Shown here: in pieces, positions 1 through 5,170 of the stretch | Position numbering within the stretch: position 1 is the stretch's first letter | Layout: the number at the start of each line of letters is the position of its first letter | DNA from: JBBRFH01 sp038224615 | GTDB lineage: Bacteria; Planctomycetota; Phycisphaerae; Tepidisphaerales; Tepidisphaeraceae | Assembly: GCA_038224615.1 (NCBI GenBank) | Contig: JBBRFH010000192.1 | Location: forward strand, 1 to 6,750 | Reading direction: 5' to 3' | DNA length: 6,750 nt | The notes under the pieces: generated by a model | The model's database searches: none | Told to the model about the DNA's origin: nothing | The model's input: the letters and a program-made list of their open reading frames with translations, nothing else | Position numbers and translations under genes: made by a program

Positions 1-68
1 CGCTTCACACGACCGAACGCTTCCGATAGCAGACGCTCTTTCCGAGACATGAGAAGTTCATCCATCCC

Positions 69-85
69 GCCGGTTTACCACCGGC
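69..85. repeat. Small perfect inverted repeat (hairpin)
   Basis: GCCGGT at 69-74 and ACCGGC at 80-85 are exact reverse complements with a 5-nt loop. CCC at 66-68 and GGG at 88-90 could extend the stem across a two-base bulge. No T-run follows on either strand, so it is not a typical intrinsic terminator. It lies directly before the 20-bp direct repeats and may belong to the same remnant. Confidence 0.5.
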
Positions 86-88
86 ATG

Positions 89-133
89 GGGGTGACATTT
101 CTACTTCGGCTATGGGGTGACAGTTCTACTTCG
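89..133. repeat. Pair of 20-bp direct repeats, possible insertion-sequence end
   Basis: GGGGTGACATTTCTACTTCG at 89-108 recurs at 114-133 with a single change (GACAG for GACAT), so the period is 25 bp. Tandem transposase-binding repeats of about 20 bp are known at the ends of IS21-type and some related DDE elements. These copies look like such an end, with the element lying upstream or already lost. No transposase is recognisable in the 88 bases before them: the frames there are short and interrupted. The mobile-element reading is inference; the repeat itself is plain. Confidence 0.55.
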
Positions 134-141
134 TTACAACA

Positions 142-173
142 TTGGTCATTGGTGCTTGGTGCTTGGTGCTTGC
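142..173. repeat. Heptanucleotide tandem array (TTGGTGC)n upstream of rarA
   Basis: One TTGGTCA (142-148) is followed by three perfect TTGGTGC units (149-169) and a partial unit (TTGC). The array ends where the presumed rarA -10 hexamer begins at 174, so it fills the region where a -35 box would lie. One unit (149-154, TTGGTG) is 19 bp from the -10. Similar short heptamer arrays are known between genes in cyanobacteria (STRR repeats), and to my recollection in planctomycetes. Confidence 0.8.
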
Positions 174-179
174 TACACT
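174..179 (+). promoter_or_regulatory. Presumed -10 hexamer of rarA (leaderless start)
   Basis: TACACT lies 6 bp before the ATG at 186, which would place the transcription start at or next to the A of the start codon. There is no Shine-Dalgarno-like sequence between it and the ATG. The call rests on this spacing and on the same arrangement before other genes in the window. No strong -35 is visible. Confidence 0.45.
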
Positions 180-185
180 TCCCCG

Positions 186-1523
186 ATGGATTTGTTCGCT
201 GAATCGCGGCAGAAGAATATGGATCGGGTGGCGCCGCTGGCGGCGCGGATGCGGCCACGGGTGATTGAGGAGTTTGTGGGCCAGCAGCATTTCCTGGGCG
301 AAGGGAAACTGCTCCGCCGAATGCTCGAGGCGGATCGGCTGATGTCGCTGATTTTTTACGGCCCGCCCGGCACGGGGAAAACGAGCTTGGCGAATCTCAT
401 CGCCGGCTACACCAAGTCGCATTTCGAGCAGGTCAACGCCGGCGGGACGGGCGTGAAGGAAGTCCGCGCGATTCTCGACGCCGCCAAGGACCGCCTGTCG
501 AACGGCGGCAAGCGCACGGTGCTGTTCATCGACGAGATCCACCGCTTCAATCGCGCGCAACAGGACATCCTGCTCGGCGACGTCGAGGCGGGGTTGATCA
601 TCCTCATCGGCGCGACGACGGAAAACCCGTTCTTCGCCGTCAACAGCGCGCTGGTGAGCCGCAGCCAGATCTTCCAGTTCCAAGCCATCACCAACGACGA
701 CATCAAGGCGCTGCTGAAGCGCGCCATCGCCGACAAGCAGCGCGGCTACGGCACCATGCCGATCGACATCGACGAACAAGCTCTCGACCTCTGGGCCGAG
801 TGGAGCGACGGCGACGCGCGACGGGCGCTGTCGGCGATGGAAGTTGCTGTCTTGTCTTCCCCAAGGCCTAACGCCCAAGGCCCAGCGCCTGCCATCCACA
901 TTACGGTAAACATCGCCGAACAGAGCATGCAGCGCAAGGCGATTGTCTACGACGGCACCGGCGACGAGCATTACGACGCCGCCAGCGCGCTGATCAAGTC
1001 GATGCGGGGCAGCGACCCCGACGCTGCCGTCTATTGGGTGGCGCGAATGCTCGAAGCGGGCGAAGATCCGCGCTTCATCGCCCGACGCATTGCCATCCTG
1101 GCCAGTGAGGATGTCGGGCTGGCCGATCCGAACGCGATCGTCATCGCCTCGGCGGCGCAGCAGATCACCGAACGCATCGGCATGCCTGAATGTCAACTGA
1201 CACTTGCACAGGCGGCCATCTATATGGCGCAAGCCCCCAAATCTAACGCCGCCACCCTCGCCATCTCAGCGGCGATGAAAGACGTGCGCGAGGGCCGAAC
1301 CATCCCTGTTCCCAAGCACTTGCGCGATTCGCATTACCAGGGCGCCAAGCGGCTCGAGCACGGCCAAGGCTACCAATATCCCCACGATCACGAAGGCGGA
1401 TTTGTGGCACAAGACTATTTGGGTGTTGAAATTGTCTACTACACGCCGAAGGAAATCGGTTATGAGAGAGAAGTCAAGGAACGGCTCGACGCACTGCGGG
1501 CACCCCCAAGCCGGGAGCAGTGA
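186..1523 (+). CDS. rarA: Replication-associated recombination protein A (AAA+ ATPase, RarA/MgsA family)
   Basis: This 445-residue cytoplasmic AAA+ ATPase belongs to the RarA/MgsA/WRNIP1 family, which acts at stalled replication forks, works with single-strand-binding protein and is related to clamp-loader ATPases. Visible motifs are the family N-terminus with RPRVIEEFVGQ, Walker A GPPGTGKTS at residues 59-67, Walker B FIDEIHRF with Asp116/Glu117, sensor 1 GATTEN at 142-147, the SRSQIF segment, sensor 2 GDARRAL, and the C-terminal tetramerisation part (ASEDVG, APKSNA, VPKHLRD, GYQYPHD). The length matches the family. An upstream in-frame ATG at 117 would add 23 residues translated from direct-repeat and heptamer-repeat DNA, so ATG 186 is preferred. 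It has no Shine-Dalgarno and a -10-like TACACT 6 bp upstream. Residues 224-236 are a low-complexity Pro/Ala/Gln insertion encoded by a 14-bp tandem repeat. Identity is secure. Confidence 0.96.
   Translation: MDLFAESRQKNMDRVAPLAARMRPRVIEEFVGQQHFLGEGKLLRRMLEADRLMSLIFYGPPGTGKTSLANLIAGYTKSHFEQVNAGGTGVKEVRAILDAAKDRLSNGGKRTVLFIDEIHRFNRAQQDILLGDVEAGLIILIGATTENPFFAVNSALVSRSQIFQFQAITNDDIKALLKRAIADKQRGYGTMPIDIDEQALDLWAEWSDGDARRALSAMEVAVLSSPRPNAQGPAPAIHITVNIAEQSMQRKAIVYDGTGDEHYDAASALIKSMRGSDPDAAVYWVARMLEAGEDPRFIARRIAILASEDVGLADPNAIVIASAAQQITERIGMPECQLTLAQAAIYMAQAPKSNAATLAISAAMKDVREGRTIPVPKHLRDSHYQGAKRLEHGQGYQYPHDHEGGFVAQDYLGVEIVYYTPKEIGYEREVKERLDALRAPPSREQ
860..887 (+). repeat. 14-bp tandem repeat inside rarA
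   Basis: CCCAAGGCCTAACG (860-873) is followed directly by CCCAAGGCCCAGCG (874-887), 12 of 14 identical. It encodes part of residues 224-236 (SSPRPNAQGPAPA), between the sensor-2 helix and the C-terminal domain, where E. coli RarA has an unrelated linker. Because 14 is not a multiple of 3, the two copies are read in different frames, so the repeat arose at DNA level rather than as a peptide repeat. It resembles intergenic word repeats more than coding sequence. Confidence 0.7.
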
Positions 1524-1568
1524 GTCGATCCTAAGGACATTACCGATCCGGCAAGGGTGTCGTCCCGC

Positions 1569-1574
1569 TATAAT
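1569..1574 (+). promoter_or_regulatory. Consensus -10 hexamer TATAAT in the gap before the folate gene
   Basis: A perfect TATAAT lies in the 128-bp space between rarA and the cyclo-ligase gene. No good -35 is seen at 16-18 bp upstream. If used, it would give a leader of roughly 70 nt containing a five-codon ATG reading frame at 1615-1632. A second candidate (TAGGAT, 1638-1643) sits closer to the gene, so which is used is open. Confidence 0.4.
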
Positions 1575-1637
1575 CGACGCGGGTCTTTCCCCTCACAGGG
1601 ACGACTCACCAGCGATGGTTCGGCGGGTCTGATGTCG

Positions 1638-1643
1638 TAGGAT
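1638..1643 (+). promoter_or_regulatory. Presumed start-proximal -10 hexamer of the cyclo-ligase gene
   Basis: TAGGAT lies 8 bp before ATG 1652, compatible with a leaderless transcript. The identical hexamer occurs before nuoI at a similar distance. The AGGA within it could alternatively act as a weak Shine-Dalgarno sequence (9-nt spacing) on a transcript from TATAAT at 1569, so the assignment is ambiguous. Confidence 0.35.
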
Positions 1644-1651
1644 GTGATTGC

Positions 1652-2287
1652 ATGGTACCCCAGGAAAACGAGCCCCTGAGCCAAACGGCACAGGACGACA
1701 AAACGCAAATTCGACAGCAGTTGAGGGAGCGGCTCGCCGCGATGTCGGATCAGGACCGGCACACCAAGAGCGTGGCCGCCTGTTCTCTCATTGCCGCAAC
1801 GACGGAATTCCAGTCCGCGCGGATTGTGATGCTGTACCTGTCCACGCCGCTCGAGGTCGATACCGCCTCGCTGGCGCTTCGCGCCTGGCAGCGCGGCAAG
1901 ACCGTCGTCGTGCCCAAGATGAGCTGGGACGCCCGCCGCATGGTCCCCGTCGAGATCACCTCGCTCTCCAGCGAACACCTGCAAACCACGCGTCAAGGCA
2001 TACGCGAGCCGATCGCCGGCAATCCCGTGCCCCTTTCGTTCATCGACCTGGTCATCGTCCCCGGCATGGGCTTCACCGAGGCCGGCCAACGCATCGGACG
2101 CGGGATGGGTTTCTACGATCGGTTCCTGGCGCAATCCGATTTTCTTGGCGTTTCGTGCGGGCTGGCGTTCGAGGAACAGGTTGTCCCCTACATCCCGATG
2201 CTTGATCACGACGTGCCGCTGTGTATGCTGGCGACCGATCGGGGTATTCGGCGTGTGACGGCCACTTGCATCGAACGGTTCGCTTAA
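1652..2287 (+). CDS. fau: 5-formyltetrahydrofolate cyclo-ligase (5,10-methenyltetrahydrofolate synthetase)
   Basis: This 211-residue cytoplasmic enzyme converts 5-formyl-THF plus ATP to 5,10-methenyl-THF, returning the inactive folate to the one-carbon pool. The family signature is complete. An N-terminal K17xxxR21 helix (IRQQLRERL) is of the kind that contacts ATP. YLSTPLEVDT at 62-71 corresponds to the usual Y.s...Evdt strand, VVVPKM sits at 85-90 and REPI at 118-121. The phosphate-binding loop VPGMGFTEAGQRIGRG with GFYDRFL spans 136-159, where relatives have VPGvaFd..G.RlGyGgGyYDrfL. HDVPLCMLATDRGI is the usual C-terminal HD...m...t..G segment. ATG 1652 is chosen because the N-terminus then begins about 16 residues before the conserved lysine. 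The gene is also called ygfA in E. coli; there it lies beside 6S RNA, but no 6S RNA is seen here. Confidence 0.93.
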   Translation: MVPQENEPLSQTAQDDKTQIRQQLRERLAAMSDQDRHTKSVAACSLIAATTEFQSARIVMLYLSTPLEVDTASLALRAWQRGKTVVVPKMSWDARRMVPVEITSLSSEHLQTTRQGIREPIAGNPVPLSFIDLVIVPGMGFTEAGQRIGRGMGFYDRFLAQSDFLGVSCGLAFEEQVVPYIPMLDHDVPLCMLATDRGIRRVTATCIERFA

Positions 2288-2290
2288 ACT
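2285..2290 (+). promoter_or_regulatory. Possible -10 hexamer of the L,D-transpeptidase gene
   Basis: TAAACT overlaps the TAA stop of the preceding gene and lies 46 bp before ATG 2337. It would give a leader of about 40 nt that includes the strong Shine-Dalgarno. A TTGCAT at 2266-2271 is too close (13 bp) to be a standard -35. The call is weak. Confidence 0.3.
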
Positions 2291-2323
2291 AACCAGCCGA
2301 CTCACACGCCACCCACCGGACAT

Positions 2324-2329
2324 GGAGGT
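2324..2329 (+). promoter_or_regulatory. Ribosome binding site deciding the L,D-transpeptidase start
   Basis: GGAGGT matches the anti-Shine-Dalgarno core and lies 7 nt before ATG 2337. It overlaps the other in-frame ATG at 2322, which would lack any ribosome binding site. This is the strongest such site in the window and fixes the start at 2337. Confidence 0.8.
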
Positions 2330-2336
2330 CCGCAAC

Positions 2337-3404
2337 ATGGCGCGTCGCAAAGATTACACCCGTCCATTTGTCGTCTTCGCAGGCGCAGCCCTGCTCGTCG
2401 GCAGTATCGCCGCCACCTACAAGATCCTTGGCACGCGTGAGACGCAACTGGCGTCCAGCGGACAGCCGAACCCGCTCGTCGTCCAGACGCCGGCGTTCGA
2501 GCCGCCCAAGCCGATCCAGATCAAGACGATCGCCGCCAAGTCCGATCAGCCGACCACTCAGCCCGCGCGTCCGCTGAACCCGACGACGGCCCCCAGCAAC
2601 GTCCCGCCGGCACCCGTGGCACGGCTGAGTTCGACGCCGAGCGCCCTCTTCACCGAAGCCGATGCCAGGACGAAGTCCGACGACCTCGTCGCCGCACGCG
2701 ACCTGCTCGTCCGCGCGCTCGACAGCAAGCAGCTCAACGAGTCCGAAAAGGACGAGGCGTTGCGGCGTCTGAGCCAGATCAACGAGACGCTGATCTTCTC
2801 GCCGCGCAAGTTCAACAGCGACCAGCACGCCATCCAGCACACGGTCAAGCCCGGCGAGAACATGCAGAAAATCGCCAAGGGCTACGACGTCACCTGGCAG
2901 TTCATCGGCCGGCTCAACGGCATCAACGACCCGCGCAAACTACAGGCGGGCAAGAGCCTCAAGGTCATCAAAGGTCCGTTCCACGCGGTCATCAGCAAGA
3001 AGCACTTCACGCTCGACGTCTACATCGGCAAGCCCGACGAAGCGGGAAGCGTTTTCATGAAGCGCTTCCGCGTCGGCCTCGGCCAATCCGATTCGACGCC
3101 GACCGGCGTGTGGAACATCAGCAGCAAGCTCGAAAACCCCCGCTACTACAACCCGCGCAACGAAGGCCCGCGCGTCATCGAACCCGATGATCCAAAGAAC
3201 CCGCTCGGCGAACGCTGGATCGCCCTCGAAGGCGCCCAAGGCCAGGCCGTCGGAAAAACCAGCTACGGCATCCACGGCACCATCGACCCCGAATCCATCG
3301 GCCAGACGAAATCCATGGGCTGCATCCGCATGCTCAACGAAGACGTCGAACTCGTCTACGACCTGCTCATCCCCGGCAAGAGCACGGTGACGGTGGTTGA
3401 CTGA
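2337..3404 (+). CDS. Membrane-anchored LysM-domain L,D-transpeptidase (YkuD/ErfK family)
   Basis: This 355-residue envelope protein probably cross-links peptidoglycan (3-3 links) or attaches ligands to it. A basic start (MARRKDYTR) and one hydrophobic segment at about residues 10-30 form a signal anchor. A Pro/Thr/Ala-rich linker follows, then a short helical TPR-like stretch at about 100-150 (ADARTKSDDLVAARDLLVRAL). A LysM peptidoglycan-binding domain spans about 168-211 (HTVKPGENMQKIAKGY to LQAGKSLKVI). The YkuD domain runs from about 216 to the end, with catalytic His313 (YGIHGT) and nucleophile Cys329 in SMGCIRM, H-x15-C as the family requires. Position 327 is Met where His is common (SHGC); other residues are known there. 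The start at 2337 is set by GGAGGT 7 nt upstream. The fold is secure; the exact substrate is not known. Confidence 0.92.
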   Translation: MARRKDYTRPFVVFAGAALLVGSIAATYKILGTRETQLASSGQPNPLVVQTPAFEPPKPIQIKTIAAKSDQPTTQPARPLNPTTAPSNVPPAPVARLSSTPSALFTEADARTKSDDLVAARDLLVRALDSKQLNESEKDEALRRLSQINETLIFSPRKFNSDQHAIQHTVKPGENMQKIAKGYDVTWQFIGRLNGINDPRKLQAGKSLKVIKGPFHAVISKKHFTLDVYIGKPDEAGSVFMKRFRVGLGQSDSTPTGVWNISSKLENPRYYNPRNEGPRVIEPDDPKNPLGERWIALEGAQGQAVGKTSYGIHGTIDPESIGQTKSMGCIRMLNEDVELVYDLLIPGKSTVTVVD

Positions 3405-3450
3405 GCTCTCCCCGTCGAGATGCGTGCCGCGAGACGCACCAAACGCGAAA

Positions 3451-3494
3451 TGCGAGCCGCGAAGATGCGATGAGCGCGATGATCAACGCAAAGG
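3451..3494 (-). repeat. Degenerate interspersed repeat, copy 1 (inverted)
   Basis: Read on the minus strand, this 44-bp segment matches copy 3 at 36 of 44 positions. The last 14 bases (CTTCGCGGCTCGCA) are identical. It is built from TTCGCG/TCGC words and continues on its minus-strand 3' side into similar GCG-rich sequence. It is in opposite orientation to copies 2 and 3. Confidence 0.75.
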
Positions 3495-3523
3495 GAAACA
3501 CAAAAAAATAATGAAATGGGCAG

Positions 3524-3566
3524 TCTTCGCGTCTTCCTTCGCGCTCTTCGCTGCTTCGCGGTTCGC
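3524..3566 (+). repeat. Degenerate interspersed repeat, copy 2
   Basis: This 43-bp copy has four CTTCGC words (CTTCGCGTCTTCCTTCGCGC is its first part) and matches copy 3 at 36 of 43 positions. With copy 1 it forms an imperfect inverted repeat (about 32 of 43 pairs) around a 29-bp A-rich spacer, so the pair could fold into a long imperfect hairpin. Confidence 0.75.
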
Positions 3567-3733
3567 CTTGGCATTTGGGCGCGGGTTTCAGACCGGCAAC
3601 GTATAACCAACAGAAGCACTAAAAATCCGGGGCACATACATCATGCGTTTTCTGGTGATGTTGGTGTCCTGGGTGGTTGATAGAGAGTTGTTCAGAGGCC
3701 CCCCAAAGAAACGATGCATTGCAGCCGTGCGGT

Positions 3734-3777
3734 TCTTCGCGTTTACCTTCGCGCCCCTCGCACCTTCGCGGCTCGCA
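3734..3777 (+). repeat. Degenerate interspersed repeat, copy 3
   Basis: This copy has the same orientation as copy 2 and is about 170 bp further on, close to the 3' end of nuoI. It keeps the order TTCGCGTTTACCTTCGCGC, then CTCGC, then CTTCGCGGCTCGCA. Repeats of this CTTCGCG style recur between genes of some planctomycetes and verrucomicrobia (recollection, not checked here). Confidence 0.75.
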
Positions 3778-3826
3778 TTCGTAATTCGCCACGAGTTTCA
3801 CGCGGGAAACGGCGAGCTGCGGCCAT

Positions 3827-4363
3827 CTACATCGGCTCCTGCTTCACCGTCTCGTCGTACACGCGCAGCAGTTTTTCCTTGTCGAAGATCATTTCCTGGC
3901 GCGTCAGGCCGACGATGTCGTAGACGCTCGTCAGTTCGATGGCGTCGACCGGGCAGGCTTCTTCGCACATGCCGCAGTAGATGCAGCGGAGCTCGTCGAT
4001 GTCGAACTTGATCGGGTACTTTTCGCGGTCGGCCCAGGGGCTTTCGGCGCCTTCGATGTGGATGCAGTTGGCCGGGCAGGCCGTCGCGCACATGAAGCAG
4101 GCGACGCACTTCACGCGGCCTTCCTCATCTCGGTTAAGCCGGTGTACGCCACGGTAGGTTTGCCTGAGGATTCCGCCTTCGCCGACGGGCAGATGCTCGC
4201 GACGCTCCTCGGGGTACTGGATGACGCGGTCCTTGCCTTGGACGACGACGCGAAACATGTGCTTCATCGTCGTGCCCAAGCCCTTAAGCACCTGCGGCAG
4301 GTAAAACTGATCGCCGAGGCTGAGGACGGGCTCCTGGAGAACGATGACGTCGGACTCTTTCAT
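3827..4363 (-). CDS. nuoI: NADH-quinone oxidoreductase subunit I (complex I, two 4Fe-4S clusters)
   Basis: This 178-residue iron-sulfur protein is the complex I subunit that passes electrons through clusters N6a and N6b towards quinone; it sits at the junction of the peripheral and membrane arms. Two ferredoxin motifs are intact: Cys86, Cys89, Cys92 and Cys96-Pro (CVACFMCATACP), and Cys127, Cys130, Cys133 and Cys137-Pro (CIYCGMCEEACP). Family context such as GLGTTMKHMF at about 29-38, RGVHRL, NCIHIEG and PVDAIELT supports NuoI over a generic ferredoxin. The length is typical. ATG at 4363 has a promoter directly upstream. No other nuo gene is within the window on either side, whereas nuoI is usually between nuoH and nuoJ in an operon, so this copy looks orphaned. 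A role with another oxidoreductase cannot be excluded. Confidence 0.92.
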   Translation of the reverse strand: MKESDVIVLQEPVLSLGDQFYLPQVLKGLGTTMKHMFRVVVQGKDRVIQYPEERREHLPVGEGGILRQTYRGVHRLNRDEEGRVKCVACFMCATACPANCIHIEGAESPWADREKYPIKFDIDELRCIYCGMCEEACPVDAIELTSVYDIVGLTRQEMIFDKEKLLRVYDETVKQEPM

Positions 4364-4372
4364 ACCCCCGCG

Positions 4373-4401
4373 ATCCTAACGCCGATCGCGTCGCTCTCCA
4401 A
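4373..4401 (-). promoter_or_regulatory. Sigma-70-like promoter of nuoI
   Basis: On the minus strand, TTGGAG (4401 to 4396) and TAGGAT (4378 to 4373) are separated by exactly 17 bp. The -10 ends 9 bp before the ATG at 4363, so the transcript would begin only a few bases before the start codon. This is one of the two best-supported promoters in the window. Confidence 0.6.
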
Positions 4402-4404
4402 CCC

Positions 4405-4431
4405 CACGCTTTCGACACCACGCTTTCGACA
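4405..4431. repeat. 13-bp tandem direct repeat in a divergent promoter region
   Basis: CACGCTTTCGACA occurs at 4405-4417 and again at 4419-4431, perfectly, with a 14-bp period. The pair lies between the -35 of nuoI and the promoter of the LURP-one-like gene; the end of the second copy supplies the latter's -35 (TCGACA). It could be a regulator site or a simple duplication. Confidence 0.75.
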
Positions 4432-4454
4432 ACCCCGTCGCGATTCAGTAGACT
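4426..4454 (+). promoter_or_regulatory. Sigma-70-like promoter of the LURP-one-like gene
   Basis: TCGACA (4426-4431, five of six matches to TTGACA) and TAGACT (4449-4454) are 17 bp apart. The predicted start of transcription is about 4461. That is downstream of ATG 4456, which supports use of the later TTG start. Confidence 0.55.
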
Positions 4455-4470
4455 CATGACCGTCCTTTTC

Positions 4471-4476
4471 GGGGAG
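4471..4476 (+). promoter_or_regulatory. Ribosome binding site favouring a TTG start
   Basis: GGGGAG is a purine-rich Shine-Dalgarno-like sequence 6 nt before TTG 4483. The alternative ATG at 4456 has no such site. Confidence 0.5.
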
Positions 4477-4482
4477 TCGATT

Positions 4483-5076
4483 TTGACCAGCAACTCGTTC
4501 ACCGCCGACCAATACCTGCTGCGACAGAAGGTCTTCACCTTCCCGCACCGCAAGTTCTACCTTTACGACGCCGCAGAACAGCAGGTGCTGCTGTTCTGTA
4601 AGATGAAGGCGTTCAAGCTGAAGGAGGACATCCGGCTGTTTGCCGACGAACAGATGACCCAGGAGCTGATCCGCATCAGCGCCCGCAGCATCATCGACTT
4701 CTCGTCCGCGTACGACATCGTTGATGCGCAGTCCAATCAGCTCATCGGCGTGATGCGTCGCAAGGGCTGGTCATCGCTGCTTCGCGACTCATGGGAGCTG
4801 CTCGACGCCCGCGAACAGATGCTGGGCACGATCACGGAAGACTCGACGCTCAAGGCGCTGGTTCGCCGCTTCATCGAACTCGCCAGCACGCTGATGCCGC
4901 AGGCGTTCCATGTCGACATCGCGGGGATAACGGTGGCGAAGTTCACGCAGAACTTCAACCCGTTCGTCCGCAAGCTGAAGGTCGACTTCAGCGCCGACCA
5001 GCAGCACCTGCTCGACCGCCGGCTTGGTATCGCGGCGTGCATCCTGATGATGGCGATCGAAGGCCGACAGCAGTAA
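4483..5076 (+). CDS. LURP-one-related (Tubby-like fold) protein of unknown function
   Basis: This protein of about 197 residues resembles the bacterial LURP-one/YxjI group, which shares the Tubby C-terminal and scramblase beta-barrel fold; no biochemical function is established for the bacterial members. It opens with DQYLLRQKVFTFPHRKFYLYD and then shows alternating beta strands (VLLFCKMKAFKLKEDIRLFAD, RISARSIIDFSSAYDIVD). Next come VMRRKGWSSLLRDSWELLDA, GTITEDST and NFNPFVRKLKVDF. It ends in a hydrophobic helix (LLDRRLGIAACILMMAIEG) matching the buried or membrane-associated C-terminal helix of this fold. There is no signal peptide. The start is set at TTG 4483, which has GGGGAG 6 nt upstream and lies after the predicted transcription start. 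ATG 4456 would add nine residues (206 in all) but nearly abuts the -10 hexamer. The gene is divergent from nuoI and followed by a separate gene. Confidence 0.75.
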   Translation: MTSNSFTADQYLLRQKVFTFPHRKFYLYDAAEQQVLLFCKMKAFKLKEDIRLFADEQMTQELIRISARSIIDFSSAYDIVDAQSNQLIGVMRRKGWSSLLRDSWELLDAREQMLGTITEDSTLKALVRRFIELASTLMPQAFHVDIAGITVAKFTQNFNPFVRKLKVDFSADQQHLLDRRLGIAACILMMAIEGRQQ

Positions 5077-5158
5077 GACAGCACGCCTTCGCCCGCGTCG
5101 CCAGGGCGTGGTTTGCAGCAGGCTCCAAACCGAATTCCGCCAAGTGACCGCGACGGCG

Positions 5159-5164
5159 TATGAT
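5159..5164 (+). promoter_or_regulatory. Presumed -10 hexamer of the GNAT gene (leaderless start)
   Basis: TATGAT lies 6 bp before ATG 5171, the same spacing as at rarA, and no Shine-Dalgarno is present. At 18 bp upstream the only candidate -35 is a poor TTCCGC. Confidence 0.45.
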
Positions 5165-5170
5165 GCGTGG

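Larger units (their letters stand above)
3405..3826. other. 422-bp intergenic region without a gene, rich in degenerate repeats
   Basis: This gap lies between two genes whose 3' ends converge. It holds three copies of a CTTCGCG-based repeat, an A-rich spacer (3495-3523), and a more AT-rich stretch at about 3580-3720 in which I see nothing definite. Short open frames exist on both strands but are mostly translations of the repeats (Arg/Ala/Ser-rich) and have no domain or convincing ribosome binding site. No tRNA or classical hairpin-plus-T-run terminator was found. GTTTC/GAAAC at 3795-3810 is a weak 5-bp hairpin just past the nuoI stop. Confidence 0.7.

Noticed and set aside
1..88. C-terminal fragment of a transposase gene at the window start
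   Set aside because: Frames here are very short and no transposase motif can be recognised; the IS suggestion rests only on the direct repeats.
126..1232. Long minus-strand open frame (368 codons) opposite rarA
   Set aside because: It is antisense to a well-conserved gene, has Arg/Ala/Asp-rich content typical of the complement of GC-rich codons, and no recognisable domain.
1524..1651. 6S RNA next to the cyclo-ligase gene, as in E. coli ssrS-ygfA
   Set aside because: The gap is only 128 bp, shorter than 6S RNA, and I see no long rod-like pairing with a central bubble.
1568..2350. Minus-strand open frame (260 codons) opposite the cyclo-ligase gene
   Set aside because: It is a shadow of a convincing plus-strand gene; its composition is His/Arg/Gly-rich and no motif is visible.
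3451..3777. CRISPR array
   Set aside because: The repeats are degenerate, in mixed orientation and unevenly spaced, with no constant spacer length and no cas genes.
3397..4011. Short plus-strand frames in and past the intergenic region
   Set aside because: Their translations are mostly repeat-derived (Arg/Ala/Ser-rich) or run into the antisense of nuoI; no start with a ribosome binding site is convincing.
5082..5110. Inverted repeat CACGCC/GGCGTG after the LURP-one-like gene as a terminator
   Set aside because: The stem is only 6 bp with a 17-nt loop and there is no T-run, so it is probably chance in GC-rich DNA.
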